NCBI GenBank assembly: GCA_963851415.1
Contig: CAWKPF010000002.1
Span: 3,720,001 to 3,784,000, forward strand
Direction: 5' to 3'
From: CAWKPF01 sp963851415
GTDB lineage: Bacteria > Acidobacteriota > Thermoanaerobaculia > Multivoradales > Multivoraceae
DNA length: 64,000 nucleotides
Within the stretch, counting starts at the first letter, position 1, and every line of letters begins with the position of its first letter. Shown here piece after piece: positions 17,771 to 26,722 of the stretch. Under the pieces are notes generated by a model. That model worked only from the letters and a program-made list of their open reading frames with translations. It did no database searches and had not been told where the DNA came from. Position numbers and translations under genes: made by a program.

Positions 17771-17842
17771 CTTTGCACGAATTCCCAGAAACTCGGCCGC
17801 TTCCGACTCAGCGGCCCAGAGCGTGTCCGCCCTCGTTGGCCG

Positions 17843-20800
17843 TCAGCGGCCGACCTTGGCGCAAGCCCCCACGTCGCCCTCGTTGTACCGCTCGAGAGAC
17901 GAGACCAGGGCGCCGGCCGTGTCACGGTCGAGTGCGTCATGAGTGCCGAGGCCACTGAACCCGGCCGAGGCGAGCAGCCCGTCGGCGGTGGCGATCGCCA
18001 CGCTGACGCCCAGGCAGCGGGTGGCCCCGGCTGCGTAGTTCAGCTTGGCTGCCGTGAGGTGTGCCGCGAGGGCGTAGGCCGGGTCCTGCGCCTTCTTCTG
18101 ACCCGTGAGGTCGCGCTGGTCGAGCAGGTTGGTGGCCTCCTTGCAGCTCGTCACCGTGAGGCTTCCGACAGAGACCGGTAGGAAGTCGATGGCGAAGGGT
18201 CCGGAGCTCCCCTTTGCGTTGCCGTTCCCCCTGGTGCTCGGCTCGCAGTGGGTCTTCCAGTAGCCCTTTCCGCGCACGCCCTCGATCGAGTCGACGATCT
18301 CCGGCACCACCTCGACGAAGGCCACGGCGGTATCCGACGCGGCGGCGACCAGCGCAGCCTCGCCGGACGCCGAAACGCTGAAAGAAGCGCTCTCGAACAG
18401 AGCCGGCGTCTCGCAGGCGAAGCTCACGGATTGGCCGACCTCGAGCTCTCCGAGTGCGCGGCCGCAGCCTTCCACGTGAGACGAGGCGGCAGTGACGTCG
18501 AAGAGGCGGGTGTTGCCATCGTTGGTGATGGTCAGGGAGACCGTCGCGGTGCCTCCAGGGGCCACGAGCTGGCCTTCCGGAGTGATCTCGAGATCGATCG
18601 ACGCCGCGAGGCCGAAGTAGTGACTGCTGTCGGAGCCTTCGACCTCGGTTCCGTCCTCGGCAATGCCGATGGCCGTCGCCGTCGACTCGTACTGTCCGGG
18701 GATCGCTACGCCAGTAGCGCTACAGCTGATGAACTCACCGGGATCGAGGACGGTGTCCGAGCCGAGCTCGGGGCAGTCGATCACGATCGATGGGTCGGAG
18801 TCGGAGATCGAGATGTCACCGACGGGGAGCGAGCTGAGGTTGAACACCATGTAGCTGTGGCTCACGACGCTGCCTGCCGGAACCAGCGGGCCAGGAGCCC
18901 CATCGTCGTTGCTGCCCGCGGTCCACTTCTCGATGAGCAGCTCGTAGCGGATCAGGGCCACCGCGGCGGTGTCCTCGGAAGAGACGGCGGGTGATCCCGT
19001 CACTGGCTGTCCGTTCTGGTCGACGGGCTGGCCGGTGACTCGAGCGAGATTGAACACCTCTTCTTCGTCGAACCAGGCCTCATCGGCCAGGGCTTCTGCG
19101 AAATAGGTACGGCTCTGCCCCGGGGCCAGAGGACTCAGATCGGCGCTGCCCAGCTCGACCGAGACGAGGTCCTCCAAGCCGATTCCCAGGAGAGAGTCCT
19201 CGAAGTCGATCTGTAGCGCCACGCCTCCTCGGTTGGTGATCTCGAAGCAGAAGGTCAGAGGACCACCGAGCGGTGAGAAGACGAATTCCTGTCCGGGGCA
19301 CTGGGCTCCCCCCGAGTGGCCCGCGTAGACCGTCTTCTGCAGCTCGATCTCGGCCTGGAAGACCGGAGTCCGGCTCTCGGCTCGGACGGTTGGCATGGCG
19401 GAGGCATCGACGCTCACCAGGTTGGTCAGGGCCGTCACGGTAGCCGGGACCTCGTCGTCGACGGTGACCTCGAAGACCACGAACATGAGCTCGCCCGGAG
19501 GCAGATCGCCGAGCCAGAACGGCCGCTGGTCGAGTGGGAAGGGGGTCTGGCCGCCGAAGGGCTCGTCGTCGGTCACGTCTCCCTGGGGGTAGGCGATGCT
19601 GCCTTGTACAAACGTGCTCCGAGGCACGTAGCTCACCGATTCGGGAAGGCTGTCGACGAGCGTGATCTGGCTCGCTGTCGAGGGGCCGCCATTGACGATG
19701 ACGACCCAGTAGGAGAGGGTGTCGCCCGGCCCGGCAAAGCCGTTGCCGTCGAGGTCCAGCGTCAGGAAGACGTACTTCGAAACGGCCAGGTTCGCGGCCG
19801 CGGGGACGACCTTGCCGAGGTCGAGTGCGGCGCCGAAGACATCGGCCTGATCGGGTGCCTCTCCCCACGCCATCGCGAGGACAGGCGCGCCGTCTCCGAA
19901 GTCGTCGAGCGTGAAGACACGCGTTCCGGACTGATCGTGGTCCGTGAAGTCGACCAGGCGCAGGGCCTCGAAGGCACTCAGTTCGAGCACGGTCTCGGGC
20001 ACCAGGTCGCCGTCCCAGGACACGTAGAGGGAGGTGTCGAAGAGTGAAGTCACCCACAGCGGGCTGGAGCTCGCTCCTGGAACGGGGTTGCCGTCGCCGG
20101 GGGCCCAGCCGGCCAACGCCATCGATCCGAGCCGATGGGCCGGTGTCAGCGCGAAGCCCCAGTCGGAGACCGCGTTGTCGGGTCCCACGCCACCGCCATC
20201 GTGATTGTCCGGGGCCGCGTTGATCGTCGCGATCGCGGAGAAGGCTCCGCCGACGCTGTGAAACGAGCCGCCCAGTCCGACCGGCATGTCGAAGGGCACG
20301 ACGCTCGCGGGGGGGACCTCGAGTACGGCGTCATGAGTCGTCCCCTGGCTGTCGAAGACGACCGGCAGGTTGGCGGGAGAGGGGTTGAAGAGCCACACGG
20401 TCGTGCGATCGTCCTCCAGCTCGGAGGTGCCGACCGGCATCAGGTAGCTGGTCGACCAGTCGGCGTAGGGCGGGAGGGTGAAGCCCCGCATCTCGAAAGG
20501 GCTCTCCGCCGCGGGGTCGCCCGCGACGAGGTGAAGCTGCACCGGGACGTCGGCCTGGACGCGCGTGCCGAGCCTCACGCCGGTGAGTGCGAGGCTCGAG
20601 CCCGCTGCCAGGTCGAAGGCCTCGCCCGCGCTTCCCGGTACCTGGACCTGGACCTCGGTGGCCCCCTGGGCCATCACGAACAGGGTCGTGCGGGCAAAGA
20701 GCTCGTCCGAGGGGACGTTCTCGCCCACCGGAACGAGGAAGTCGGTGCCCCACTCGGTGGTGGGGAAGAGCTCGAGAGCGATCCCGATGTCGGCCCCCAG

Positions 20801-21289
20801 GCCACCGTCCCATGCCGCACGGCTGACGCTCACGGCCTGGGTCGCTCCGATGCGGTCGCCGCCGCCATAGGTCGTCTCCGCATCCTCTGCAACGGTGGGG
20901 ATGGATGCGCGCAGGTTGAGCACCTGTCCGGCCCCGAGAGCCCACACTTCGGTGGACTCCTGGGTCGGCGCGCCGAGGTCGAACTCGTAGCCGTCCTCGA
21001 CGTGGTCGTAGAAGACGATCGTCTCCTGGAAGGCGGAGGCGATCGAGATCACACTCTCGGTGGCGGTGACCGGACCGTGGCTGCCCTCTTCCAGAGCGAG
21101 CAGTTCGGTGGCGAACTGGTCTTCGTAGATCGGCACGTAGAAGGTCTGGACCGGCGTCTGGGCGGCGAGAGGTGGCGCAGCAAGCAGGGGGAGAAGAGCG
21201 CCCAGGGCGAGGATCGAACGGCGCAGCGGGCGAGTATCGGCGAGCTGCGTGTCCGCGATCGGTCTGCGAATCTGGAAGCGAAGGGGCAT
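17843..21289 (-). CDS. Very large secreted protein with DUF11-type repeat domains
   Basis: 1148 residues from an ATG at 21289 with GGAG 7 bases upstream. A long basic leader then a signal peptide ends LAAQ (about residue 45). The N-terminal half (about 50-480) is a beta-rich region with repeated phrases of the kind FLVPVGENV / YLMPVGTSEL, resembling a surface adhesin domain. The middle holds DUF11-like repeats (NLAVSKYVFLTLDLDGNG, SYWVVIVNGGPSTAS, LQKTVYAG, ITNDGNTRLFDV), which are Ig-like domains of cell-surface proteins. The C-terminal 120 residues are alpha-rich with KGYWKTHCEP, a motif often found near the ends of such secreted proteins. The gene stands alone. Function is probably surface structure or adhesion. 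Confidence 0.85.
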   Translation of the reverse strand: MPLRFQIRRPIADTQLADTRPLRRSILALGALLPLLAAPPLAAQTPVQTFYVPIYEDQFATELLALEEGSHGPVTATESVISIASAFQETIVFYDHVEDGYEFDLGAPTQESTEVWALGAGQVLNLRASIPTVAEDAETTYGGGDRIGATQAVSVSRAAWDGGLGADIGIALELFPTTEWGTDFLVPVGENVPSDELFARTTLFVMAQGATEVQVQVPGSAGEAFDLAAGSSLALTGVRLGTRVQADVPVQLHLVAGDPAAESPFEMRGFTLPPYADWSTSYLMPVGTSELEDDRTTVWLFNPSPANLPVVFDSQGTTHDAVLEVPPASVVPFDMPVGLGGSFHSVGGAFSAIATINAAPDNHDGGGVGPDNAVSDWGFALTPAHRLGSMALAGWAPGDGNPVPGASSSPLWVTSLFDTSLYVSWDGDLVPETVLELSAFEALRLVDFTDHDQSGTRVFTLDDFGDGAPVLAMAWGEAPDQADVFGAALDLGKVVPAAANLAVSKYVFLTLDLDGNGFAGPGDTLSYWVVIVNGGPSTASQITLVDSLPESVSYVPRSTFVQGSIAYPQGDVTDDEPFGGQTPFPLDQRPFWLGDLPPGELMFVVFEVTVDDEVPATVTALTNLVSVDASAMPTVRAESRTPVFQAEIELQKTVYAGHSGGAQCPGQEFVFSPLGGPLTFCFEITNRGGVALQIDFEDSLLGIGLEDLVSVELGSADLSPLAPGQSRTYFAEALADEAWFDEEEVFNLARVTGQPVDQNGQPVTGSPAVSSEDTAAVALIRYELLIEKWTAGSNDDGAPGPLVPAGSVVSHSYMVFNLSSLPVGDISISDSDPSIVIDCPELGSDTVLDPGEFISCSATGVAIPGQYESTATAIGIAEDGTEVEGSDSSHYFGLAASIDLEITPEGQLVAPGGTATVSLTITNDGNTRLFDVTAASSHVEGCGRALGELEVGQSVSFACETPALFESASFSVSASGEAALVAAASDTAVAFVEVVPEIVDSIEGVRGKGYWKTHCEPSTRGNGNAKGSSGPFAIDFLPVSVGSLTVTSCKEATNLLDQRDLTGQKKAQDPAYALAAHLTAAKLNYAAGATRCLGVSVAIATADGLLASAGFSGLGTHDALDRDTAGALVSSLERYNEGDVGACAKVGR

Positions 21290-21515
21290 GGGATTCTCCA
21301 AGGGACGAATGGCTGCGGGAAGGGCCCCGGTGGGGCTGGTGTGAGTCAAGTGCAGGTCCCTTGCCAGCCTGGATCGCCCCATTTCGTGGGTTTCGTGTCC
21401 GTGTCGCGCCGGAAAAGCGGCGGAGGGGGCAAGGTCGCCCTGGAGGACCCTCCGGTATTTCGGGATGAACCGGTTCTCTCTTCCCTCTCTCCCCACAGGG
21501 CAACCGCTACCCCAC

Positions 21516-21521
21516 TACAAT
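21516..21521 (+). promoter_or_regulatory. Putative -10 (TACAAT) giving a leaderless transcript
   Basis: TACAAT ends 6 bases before the ATG at 21528, so transcription would start at or next to the start codon. No ribosome binding site is present between them. Confidence 0.45.
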
Positions 21522-21527
21522 CGGTGC

Positions 21528-23216
21528 ATGCTGAAAACGGTGAGCGGACTCGTGGGCCTCTGGTGTCTGACCGTATTGGCGGGCTGTGCGCCCGGCGCGC
21601 CCGGGGGAGGGGATCTCCCGGAAGGGTGGCTCGACGCTGACGCGCTGTGGCAGCTCTGGGAGCAGGAGCGCATCGTCCCGACCGCGGCCGCGTGCCTGCG
21701 GCACGAGGAGCTGGTAGAGCGACTCGAATCGCTCCATCGGCAGTTTCCGGAGTCGAGCCGGCTGGAGCCGGTGGGGAGTTCCTACGAGGGCCGCACGATC
21801 CATCTGCTCTCCCTGGGCACGGGCCCGACGGAAGTGATGCTCTGGTCGCAGATGCACGGTGACGAGCCCTCGGCGACCCCCGCTCTGCTCGACGTGGCCC
21901 ACTATCTGCTGAGCCATGCCCAGGAACCGTTGCCCGCGGCCATCCTCGAAGGGTTGACCCTGCGCATGGTGCCGATGCTGAACCCCGATGGCAGCGAGCG
22001 CTACCAACGGCGCAACGCCCAGGCGATCGATATCAACCGGGATGCGCTCGACCTGGCCACTCCGGAGGGGCGTCTGCTCAGGGAGCTTCGGGGTCGCTTC
22101 GAGCCGTTGTTGGGCTTCAATCTGCACGACCAGAACCGCCGCACCGGGGTTGGCGACACGCGGGCGCTGGCCACGGCCGCCGTGCTCGCGGTCTCCGGAG
22201 ACGAGGCCAACACCCTCACCCCGGGTCGTGGGCGGGCCATGCGAGCCTGCTCGGCGATCGTCGAGTCGCTCGAGCCGCATCTGCCCGGTGGAGTCGCTCG
22301 CTACGACGAGGATTGGAGTCCCCGCGCCTTTGGAGACAACCTGACGGCCTGGGGGACTCCGGTGGTCTTGATCGAAAGTGGCGGCATTCCGGTAGGGGCC
22401 GACGCCTCGGTTCTGGTGCGACTCAATTTCGTCGCACTCTTGCGGGTGCTCTCAGAGCTCGTGCGCGACGATCTCGAGAGCTTCGATCCCGCGACCTATC
22501 GAGATCTACCTCGCAATCGCTCAGGCGGCTGGGTGGACGTGGCGGTGCGGGGCGGGCGAGTCTTGCAGGGGGTTGGCGAGCCCTATCGGGCCGATCTGGC
22601 CTTCAACGTGGACCGGCCGGAGCGCGTGCTCGATGGGGCGGGGGAGTGCAGTATCGAGAGCGAAGTGAGCGGCTCCTCGATATCCGAGATCGGAGACACG
22701 CGCTTTCTGGGGGCGGCGCGGATCGTCGATGCGGCGGATGCGCTCGTGGTGCCTTCCTTCGAAGTCGCCATCGACGGTTGGGGCTCGGGCGCCTCTCTCG
22801 ACCAGGACCGAATCGAGCGACTCGCGCGATGGGGAGTGAGCACGGTGCGGTGGCAGGTTGCCGAGGATCGCTACTTCGAAGCCCGAGCGCTGGCGCGGCG
22901 TCTGGGAGGGCCTGGCCGACCCGGTGTGATCGTGACCACCGACGGAGTCGGTGCCGCTCCGGTGGTCGATCTCGATGCCGTCTCGGCCGATCCTCCGGCG
23001 CGGTATGCGGACCGGGTTTCCCGATTGTTCGGTTCCGCAGGCGACGCAACGGTGGCGGAGCCGAGCCTCGTCGAGCGAGCGGCGAGCCTGTGGGCGGATC
23101 GGCCATGGCCTCCCCTGAGCCCTGGTGCGACGGCTTCGTTTCTCCTGCTGGAGGGTCCCGACGTCGAGGCAGCCACGGTCGGCGCGGTGTGGCTCGACGG
23201 CGTCGAGGTGGATTGA
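21528..23216 (+). CDS. M14-family zinc carboxypeptidase-like lipoprotein with amidohydrolase-like tail
   Basis: 562 residues starting with a lipoprotein signal (LTVLAGC, lipid Cys at residue 20). The M14 fold shows the zinc motif HxxE in QMHGDEPS, NPDG then RRN and DINRD substrate-binding residues, the third zinc ligand in GFNLHDQN and the catalytic Glu in VLIESGG. This predicts periplasmic removal of C-terminal residues or release of amino acids from peptides or peptidoglycan. After about residue 335 a second region resembles the composite beta-domain of amidohydrolases (VDVAVRGGRVLQG at its start and LSPGATASFLLLEG near the end), but it lacks the catalytic metal residues. A -10-like TACAAT lies 6 bases before the ATG and there is no ribosome binding site. 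Confidence 0.88.
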   Translation: MLKTVSGLVGLWCLTVLAGCAPGAPGGGDLPEGWLDADALWQLWEQERIVPTAAACLRHEELVERLESLHRQFPESSRLEPVGSSYEGRTIHLLSLGTGPTEVMLWSQMHGDEPSATPALLDVAHYLLSHAQEPLPAAILEGLTLRMVPMLNPDGSERYQRRNAQAIDINRDALDLATPEGRLLRELRGRFEPLLGFNLHDQNRRTGVGDTRALATAAVLAVSGDEANTLTPGRGRAMRACSAIVESLEPHLPGGVARYDEDWSPRAFGDNLTAWGTPVVLIESGGIPVGADASVLVRLNFVALLRVLSELVRDDLESFDPATYRDLPRNRSGGWVDVAVRGGRVLQGVGEPYRADLAFNVDRPERVLDGAGECSIESEVSGSSISEIGDTRFLGAARIVDAADALVVPSFEVAIDGWGSGASLDQDRIERLARWGVSTVRWQVAEDRYFEARALARRLGGPGRPGVIVTTDGVGAAPVVDLDAVSADPPARYADRVSRLFGSAGDATVAEPSLVERAASLWADRPWPPLSPGATASFLLLEGPDVEAATVGAVWLDGVEVD

Positions 23217-23237
23217 GGGGGGGCGATCGCAGGGTGG

Positions 23238-23750
23238 TCAGTGCTGCCCTTCTTCACGGACTCTGCGTCTCAGTCGACGTCGGATGAATCCGTTCTCCCG
23301 CCGTTTGCGCTCGAGCAGGCGCTGGAGGAAGAGGTAGGCGACCAGTCCGATCCAGGGCGCGACCAGCAGCCAGGCCACTGCACCGTGGAACCCGGCGATG
23401 CCGAGATCGCCCAGCGCCCGCCATCCCCTGGCCTCGATCAGCGCTCGCAGTTCGGCTGGAGACATCGGGAAGGGCTGCTCGACGCTGAACAGGCGCTCAC
23501 CGATGCGGATGAAGGGCAGCACCAGCGCCAGCTGGACCGGAGTCACCAGGTAGTTGGCACCCTGGATCACAGGCAGGTTGAGACCCAGCGGCAGCGCGAC
23601 GACCGTGCACAGCAGGGTGGTCGTGCCGACCAGGGGGAAGAGCCCGATGACCGCGCCCAGACTGATGGCCAGTGCGAGCCTCTCGGGCGAGGTTCCCGTA
23701 CGGAGAAGATGAACGACCCATCGTTGCCACTTGCGGATTCGTTCCCACAC
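23238..23750 (-). CDS. DUF2062 membrane protein
   Basis: 170 residues with the DUF2062 pattern: SPERLALAISLGAVIGLFPLVG near residue 21, two hydrophobic hairpins (about 26-60 and 65-85), and a C-terminal helix (about 118-140) followed by a strongly basic tail. The family is found in the inner membrane, sometimes fused to glycosyltransferases; its activity is not known. The gene lies 13 bases downstream of lysA on the same strand and ends 21 bases from the convergent M14 gene. Confidence 0.85.
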   Translation of the reverse strand: MWERIRKWQRWVVHLLRTGTSPERLALAISLGAVIGLFPLVGTTTLLCTVVALPLGLNLPVIQGANYLVTPVQLALVLPFIRIGERLFSVEQPFPMSPAELRALIEARGWRALGDLGIAGFHGAVAWLLVAPWIGLVAYLFLQRLLERKRRENGFIRRRLRRRVREEGQH

Positions 23751-23763
23751 GCCCTACACCGCC

Positions 23764-25026
23764 TCAGCAGTCTTCGATGGGCTCGATCTCTCTCGCCAAT
23801 AGCTCGTCGATCGTTTGACGTCGGGAGATCAACTCGGTTCGGTCGCCATCGACCAGCACCTCGGCTGCCTTCGGACGACTGTTGTAGTTGGATGCCATGC
23901 TTGCGGCATAGGCACCTGCGTCGTGAATCGCGACGAGGTCACCGATGTGGGCCGCGGGCAGCGGTCTCGGATCGATGATGCCCCCCTTGGTCTGGGTCAT
24001 CATGTCGGCCGACTCGCAAAGAGGCCCGGCAACGACGCGCGGCGCCGTGGGCTCGTCGTCTCGTCCGACGATCGACACGTGGTGATAGGCGCCGTACAGC
24101 GCCGGCCGCACCAGATTGTCGAAGCCCGCGTCCACCAGTACGTAGTCGATGTCGCCGCTGCGCTTGGTCGCTCGCACCTCGGCCAGCAAGATGCCGCACT
24201 CGGCGACCAGGTAGCGGCCCGGTTCGACCTCCATCGAGATTTCGTGACCGAGCTCCTTCACGACGTCTCTCTTCGTTTCCTGCCAGTCGCTGACGTAGCG
24301 GTCGAGATCGAAGCGTTTTTCACCCGGGCGATAGGGCACCGGCAAGCCGCCCCCGGTCGACATCGTCTGAAGCGAGTCACCGACGCTGAGCGCCGCCTGC
24401 GCCAGACTCTCGCGAATACGCGACAGATGCTCGAAGTCGGAGCCCGATCCGATGTGGATGTGCACGCCGCTGACGTGCAGTCCGGCAGTGGCGATGCGCG
24501 TCAGGATCTCGGGCAGCTGGGCGTGCCAGATGCCGTGCTTCGAGTGGGGGCCTCCGGTGCTCACCTTGAGGTCGTGGCCGTGGCCGAAGCCGGGGTTCAG
24601 GCGCAACGTCACAGAGCCACCGGGGCGCACGGCGGCGTACTGTTCGACCATGTCGGCAGAGCCCAGGTTCGGGTGGATGTCGTGGATCTCGAGGAGCTCG
24701 AGGGTCGCTCGGTCGAACAGGTCGGCAGTGAACTCGATCTCTTCCACGGCGTAGCCGGCGAGCAGAGCCCGATGAATCTCACCGGCCGAGACCGAATCGA
24801 TGTGTGTGCCCAGGGTGCGCATCTCGCGCAACAGAGTGAGGTTGGAGTTGGCCTTCTGGGCATACCGCACGCGGTCGAAGCCGGACAGCTCCTGGATGCG
24901 CTCGCGTACCACGCCCAGGTCGTAGACGAAGAGAGGGGTGCCGTAGCGGCGAACGAGGTCGCGGGCCCGCTCGTCCTCGAGCAGGCGCGGCTTGGAGAGT
25001 GGAGTTTCTGTGGTCGAGGTGGTCAA
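23764..25026 (-). CDS. lysA: Diaminopimelate decarboxylase-like PLP enzyme
   Basis: 420 residues, the normal length for LysA, which converts meso-diaminopimelate to lysine and CO2. It shows the PLP lysine in YAQKAN (Lys58), HIHIGSG, the phosphate-binding GGGLPVPY, and the CESAD segment with the second-subunit active-site Cys, plus a C-terminal SNYNSRPKAAEVLV region. Diaminopimelate specificity is inferred; ornithine or arginine decarboxylases share the fold. The only start codon in a sensible place is TTG at 25026, with no good Shine-Dalgarno, so the start is uncertain. It is divergent from the serine hydrolase gene at 25099. Confidence 0.88.
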   Translation of the reverse strand: MTTSTTETPLSKPRLLEDERARDLVRRYGTPLFVYDLGVVRERIQELSGFDRVRYAQKANSNLTLLREMRTLGTHIDSVSAGEIHRALLAGYAVEEIEFTADLFDRATLELLEIHDIHPNLGSADMVEQYAAVRPGGSVTLRLNPGFGHGHDLKVSTGGPHSKHGIWHAQLPEILTRIATAGLHVSGVHIHIGSGSDFEHLSRIRESLAQAALSVGDSLQTMSTGGGLPVPYRPGEKRFDLDRYVSDWQETKRDVVKELGHEISMEVEPGRYLVAECGILLAEVRATKRSGDIDYVLVDAGFDNLVRPALYGAYHHVSIVGRDDEPTAPRVVAGPLCESADMMTQTKGGIIDPRPLPAAHIGDLVAIHDAGAYAASMASNYNSRPKAAEVLVDGDRTELISRRQTIDELLAREIEPIEDC

Positions 25027-25066
25027 GGAGGGGTCTCGAGGTACGTCGGTCGTGAAGTCTGTCAGC

Positions 25067-25085
25067 GGTAGGATGCCATCCTACC
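25067..25085. promoter_or_regulatory. Mirror-image divergent -10 elements forming a palindrome
   Basis: GGTAGGAT (25067-25074), GCC, then ATCCTACC (25078-25085): an exact inverted repeat of 8 bases around 3. Each arm reads TAGGAT as a -10 for one of the two divergent genes (starts 25026 minus and 25099 plus). The two promoters would overlap. Confidence 0.5.
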
Positions 25086-25098
25086 CAGGAGGATGCCA

Positions 25099-26691
25099 AT
25101 GCTTTCGCACTCACCCTCGGGACCCCGATGGCCCCGTGCCTTCGGTGTCCACGCCTCCGCTCTCGGGGCTCTCGTCACCGTCTCGGGCATGCTCGCGGCA
25201 GCCGCCGCAGGTGCTGCTGGGGTTGTCGAACATCCCGATGTGGCGTCGCGCATTGCATTGTACGAGCTGTGGGCACAGGACCAGATGCGCTATCAGCACC
25301 AACCGGGGGTCGTGATCGCGGTGGTCCATGGAAGCGAGATCGTCTGGTCTCGTGCCTTCGGGGTCCGGGACGTCGAGAGCGGTGCACCGATGACCACCGA
25401 CACGGTCTTTCGCATGGGCTCGGTCTCCAAGCTCTTCACGTCGACCGCAATCTTGCAGCTGCGCGACGAGGGTAGGCTCCAGCTCGACGACCCCCTGGTG
25501 CGTCATCTTCCCTGGTTCGAAGTGCACGATCGCTTCCTCGACGATCCACCGATCACCATTCGGCATCTGCTCACCCACACCTCGGGCCTCGCGCGGGAGG
25601 CTCCGATGCCCTACTGGACCGATCGCGAGTTCCCCACCCTGGAACAGCTACGGACGATGCTGCCCGAGCAGCAGAACGTCTATCCCACGCAAACGCGCTA
25701 CAAGTACTCGAACCTGGGAATGGCGCTGCTCGGAGCGGTCGTGGCAGTGGCCTCGGGTGAGCCGTACGAGCGCTATGTGAGCGAGCACATTCTGGAGCCG
25801 CTCGGGATGTCGAGCAGCTGGGCGCGCTACGAGGAGCTGGAGGGCGATGCCGGGGGGAGGGCTCGACTGGCCACGGGCTACCTGGTCAGTCGGGCCGACG
25901 GCTTTCATCCCGTGGCGCCGGAGACGCGGTCCAATGCCATCGGTCCCGCCGCGGACTACTCGTCGACGGCCGAAGACATGGCGCGGTTTCTTGCGGCGCA
26001 CATGGCCTACCAGTCGACGCCCGCTGACGTGCCGTCCCGAGGGAGAGTGCTGCGTGGGAGCACCCTGCGAGAGATGCAGCGGGTGCACTGGCTCTCGGAG
26101 AGCTGGCAGAGCGGACGGGGCCTCGGCTTCTCGGTCTACCGCCAGGAGGGTCGCACGCTGGCGGGACACGGTGGCTGGGTCGCGGGCTTTCGTACCCAGG
26201 TCGCGATCGATCCCGAGGCCCGCCTCGGTGTCGTCGTGCTGACCAACAGCGACGAGGGCGGGCCGGGCTCCTATGTTCGCCAGGCCGTCGCGATGCTGTG
26301 GCCGGCCATCGAGGCGGCGACCTCCGCGCCCGATCTGCCGGAGACGGCGGCACCCGCCCCCCCTGTGCTGACCGTTGGCGAACTGGAGCGCTATGCCGGG
26401 GCGTACCACAACCCGTGGGGGGAAGTGACCGAGGTCCTCGCGTTCGAGGGACGTCTGGTGATGTGGGATCACGGCTATCCACCCAGCAGCGATCCGCTGG
26501 GCGGCCTCACCGACCTCCTTCCGGTCGGCGAGCACACATTCCGCCAGAGTGACGAGAGTGGCAACGGAGAGCCCGTGATCTTCGAGATGCGCGATGACGG
26601 GGGAGTGGCGCGATTGAAGAACGGCGCCAACTATCTCTATCCCGAGGGGTGCGGAGAGATCGTCGACCTCGAGTGCAGCTGGGGCCCTTGA
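25099..26691 (+). CDS. Secreted serine hydrolase of the class C beta-lactamase family
   Basis: 530 residues from the ATG at 25099, preceded at 6 bases by AGGAGG (the ATG at 25093 would sit too close). A signal peptide covers about residues 12-40. Catalytic motifs are SxxK Ser108/Lys111 (GSVSKLF), YSN in YKYSNLG and HGG in GHGGWVAG, as in beta-lactamase C, D-aminopeptidases and esterases of family S12. A C-terminal domain (about 430-530) resembles the beta-rich tail of such hydrolases. It probably acts on peptides or esters in the periplasm. It is divergent from lysA and followed, in convergent orientation, by murQ. Confidence 0.9.
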   Translation: MLSHSPSGPRWPRAFGVHASALGALVTVSGMLAAAAAGAAGVVEHPDVASRIALYELWAQDQMRYQHQPGVVIAVVHGSEIVWSRAFGVRDVESGAPMTTDTVFRMGSVSKLFTSTAILQLRDEGRLQLDDPLVRHLPWFEVHDRFLDDPPITIRHLLTHTSGLAREAPMPYWTDREFPTLEQLRTMLPEQQNVYPTQTRYKYSNLGMALLGAVVAVASGEPYERYVSEHILEPLGMSSSWARYEELEGDAGGRARLATGYLVSRADGFHPVAPETRSNAIGPAADYSSTAEDMARFLAAHMAYQSTPADVPSRGRVLRGSTLREMQRVHWLSESWQSGRGLGFSVYRQEGRTLAGHGGWVAGFRTQVAIDPEARLGVVVLTNSDEGGPGSYVRQAVAMLWPAIEAATSAPDLPETAAPAPPVLTVGELERYAGAYHNPWGEVTEVLAFEGRLVMWDHGYPPSSDPLGGLTDLLPVGEHTFRQSDESGNGEPVIFEMRDDGGVARLKNGANYLYPEGCGEIVDLECSWGP

Positions 26692-26722
26692 GACTCGGCG
26701 GCGAGGCTGTCGGGCGAATTCG

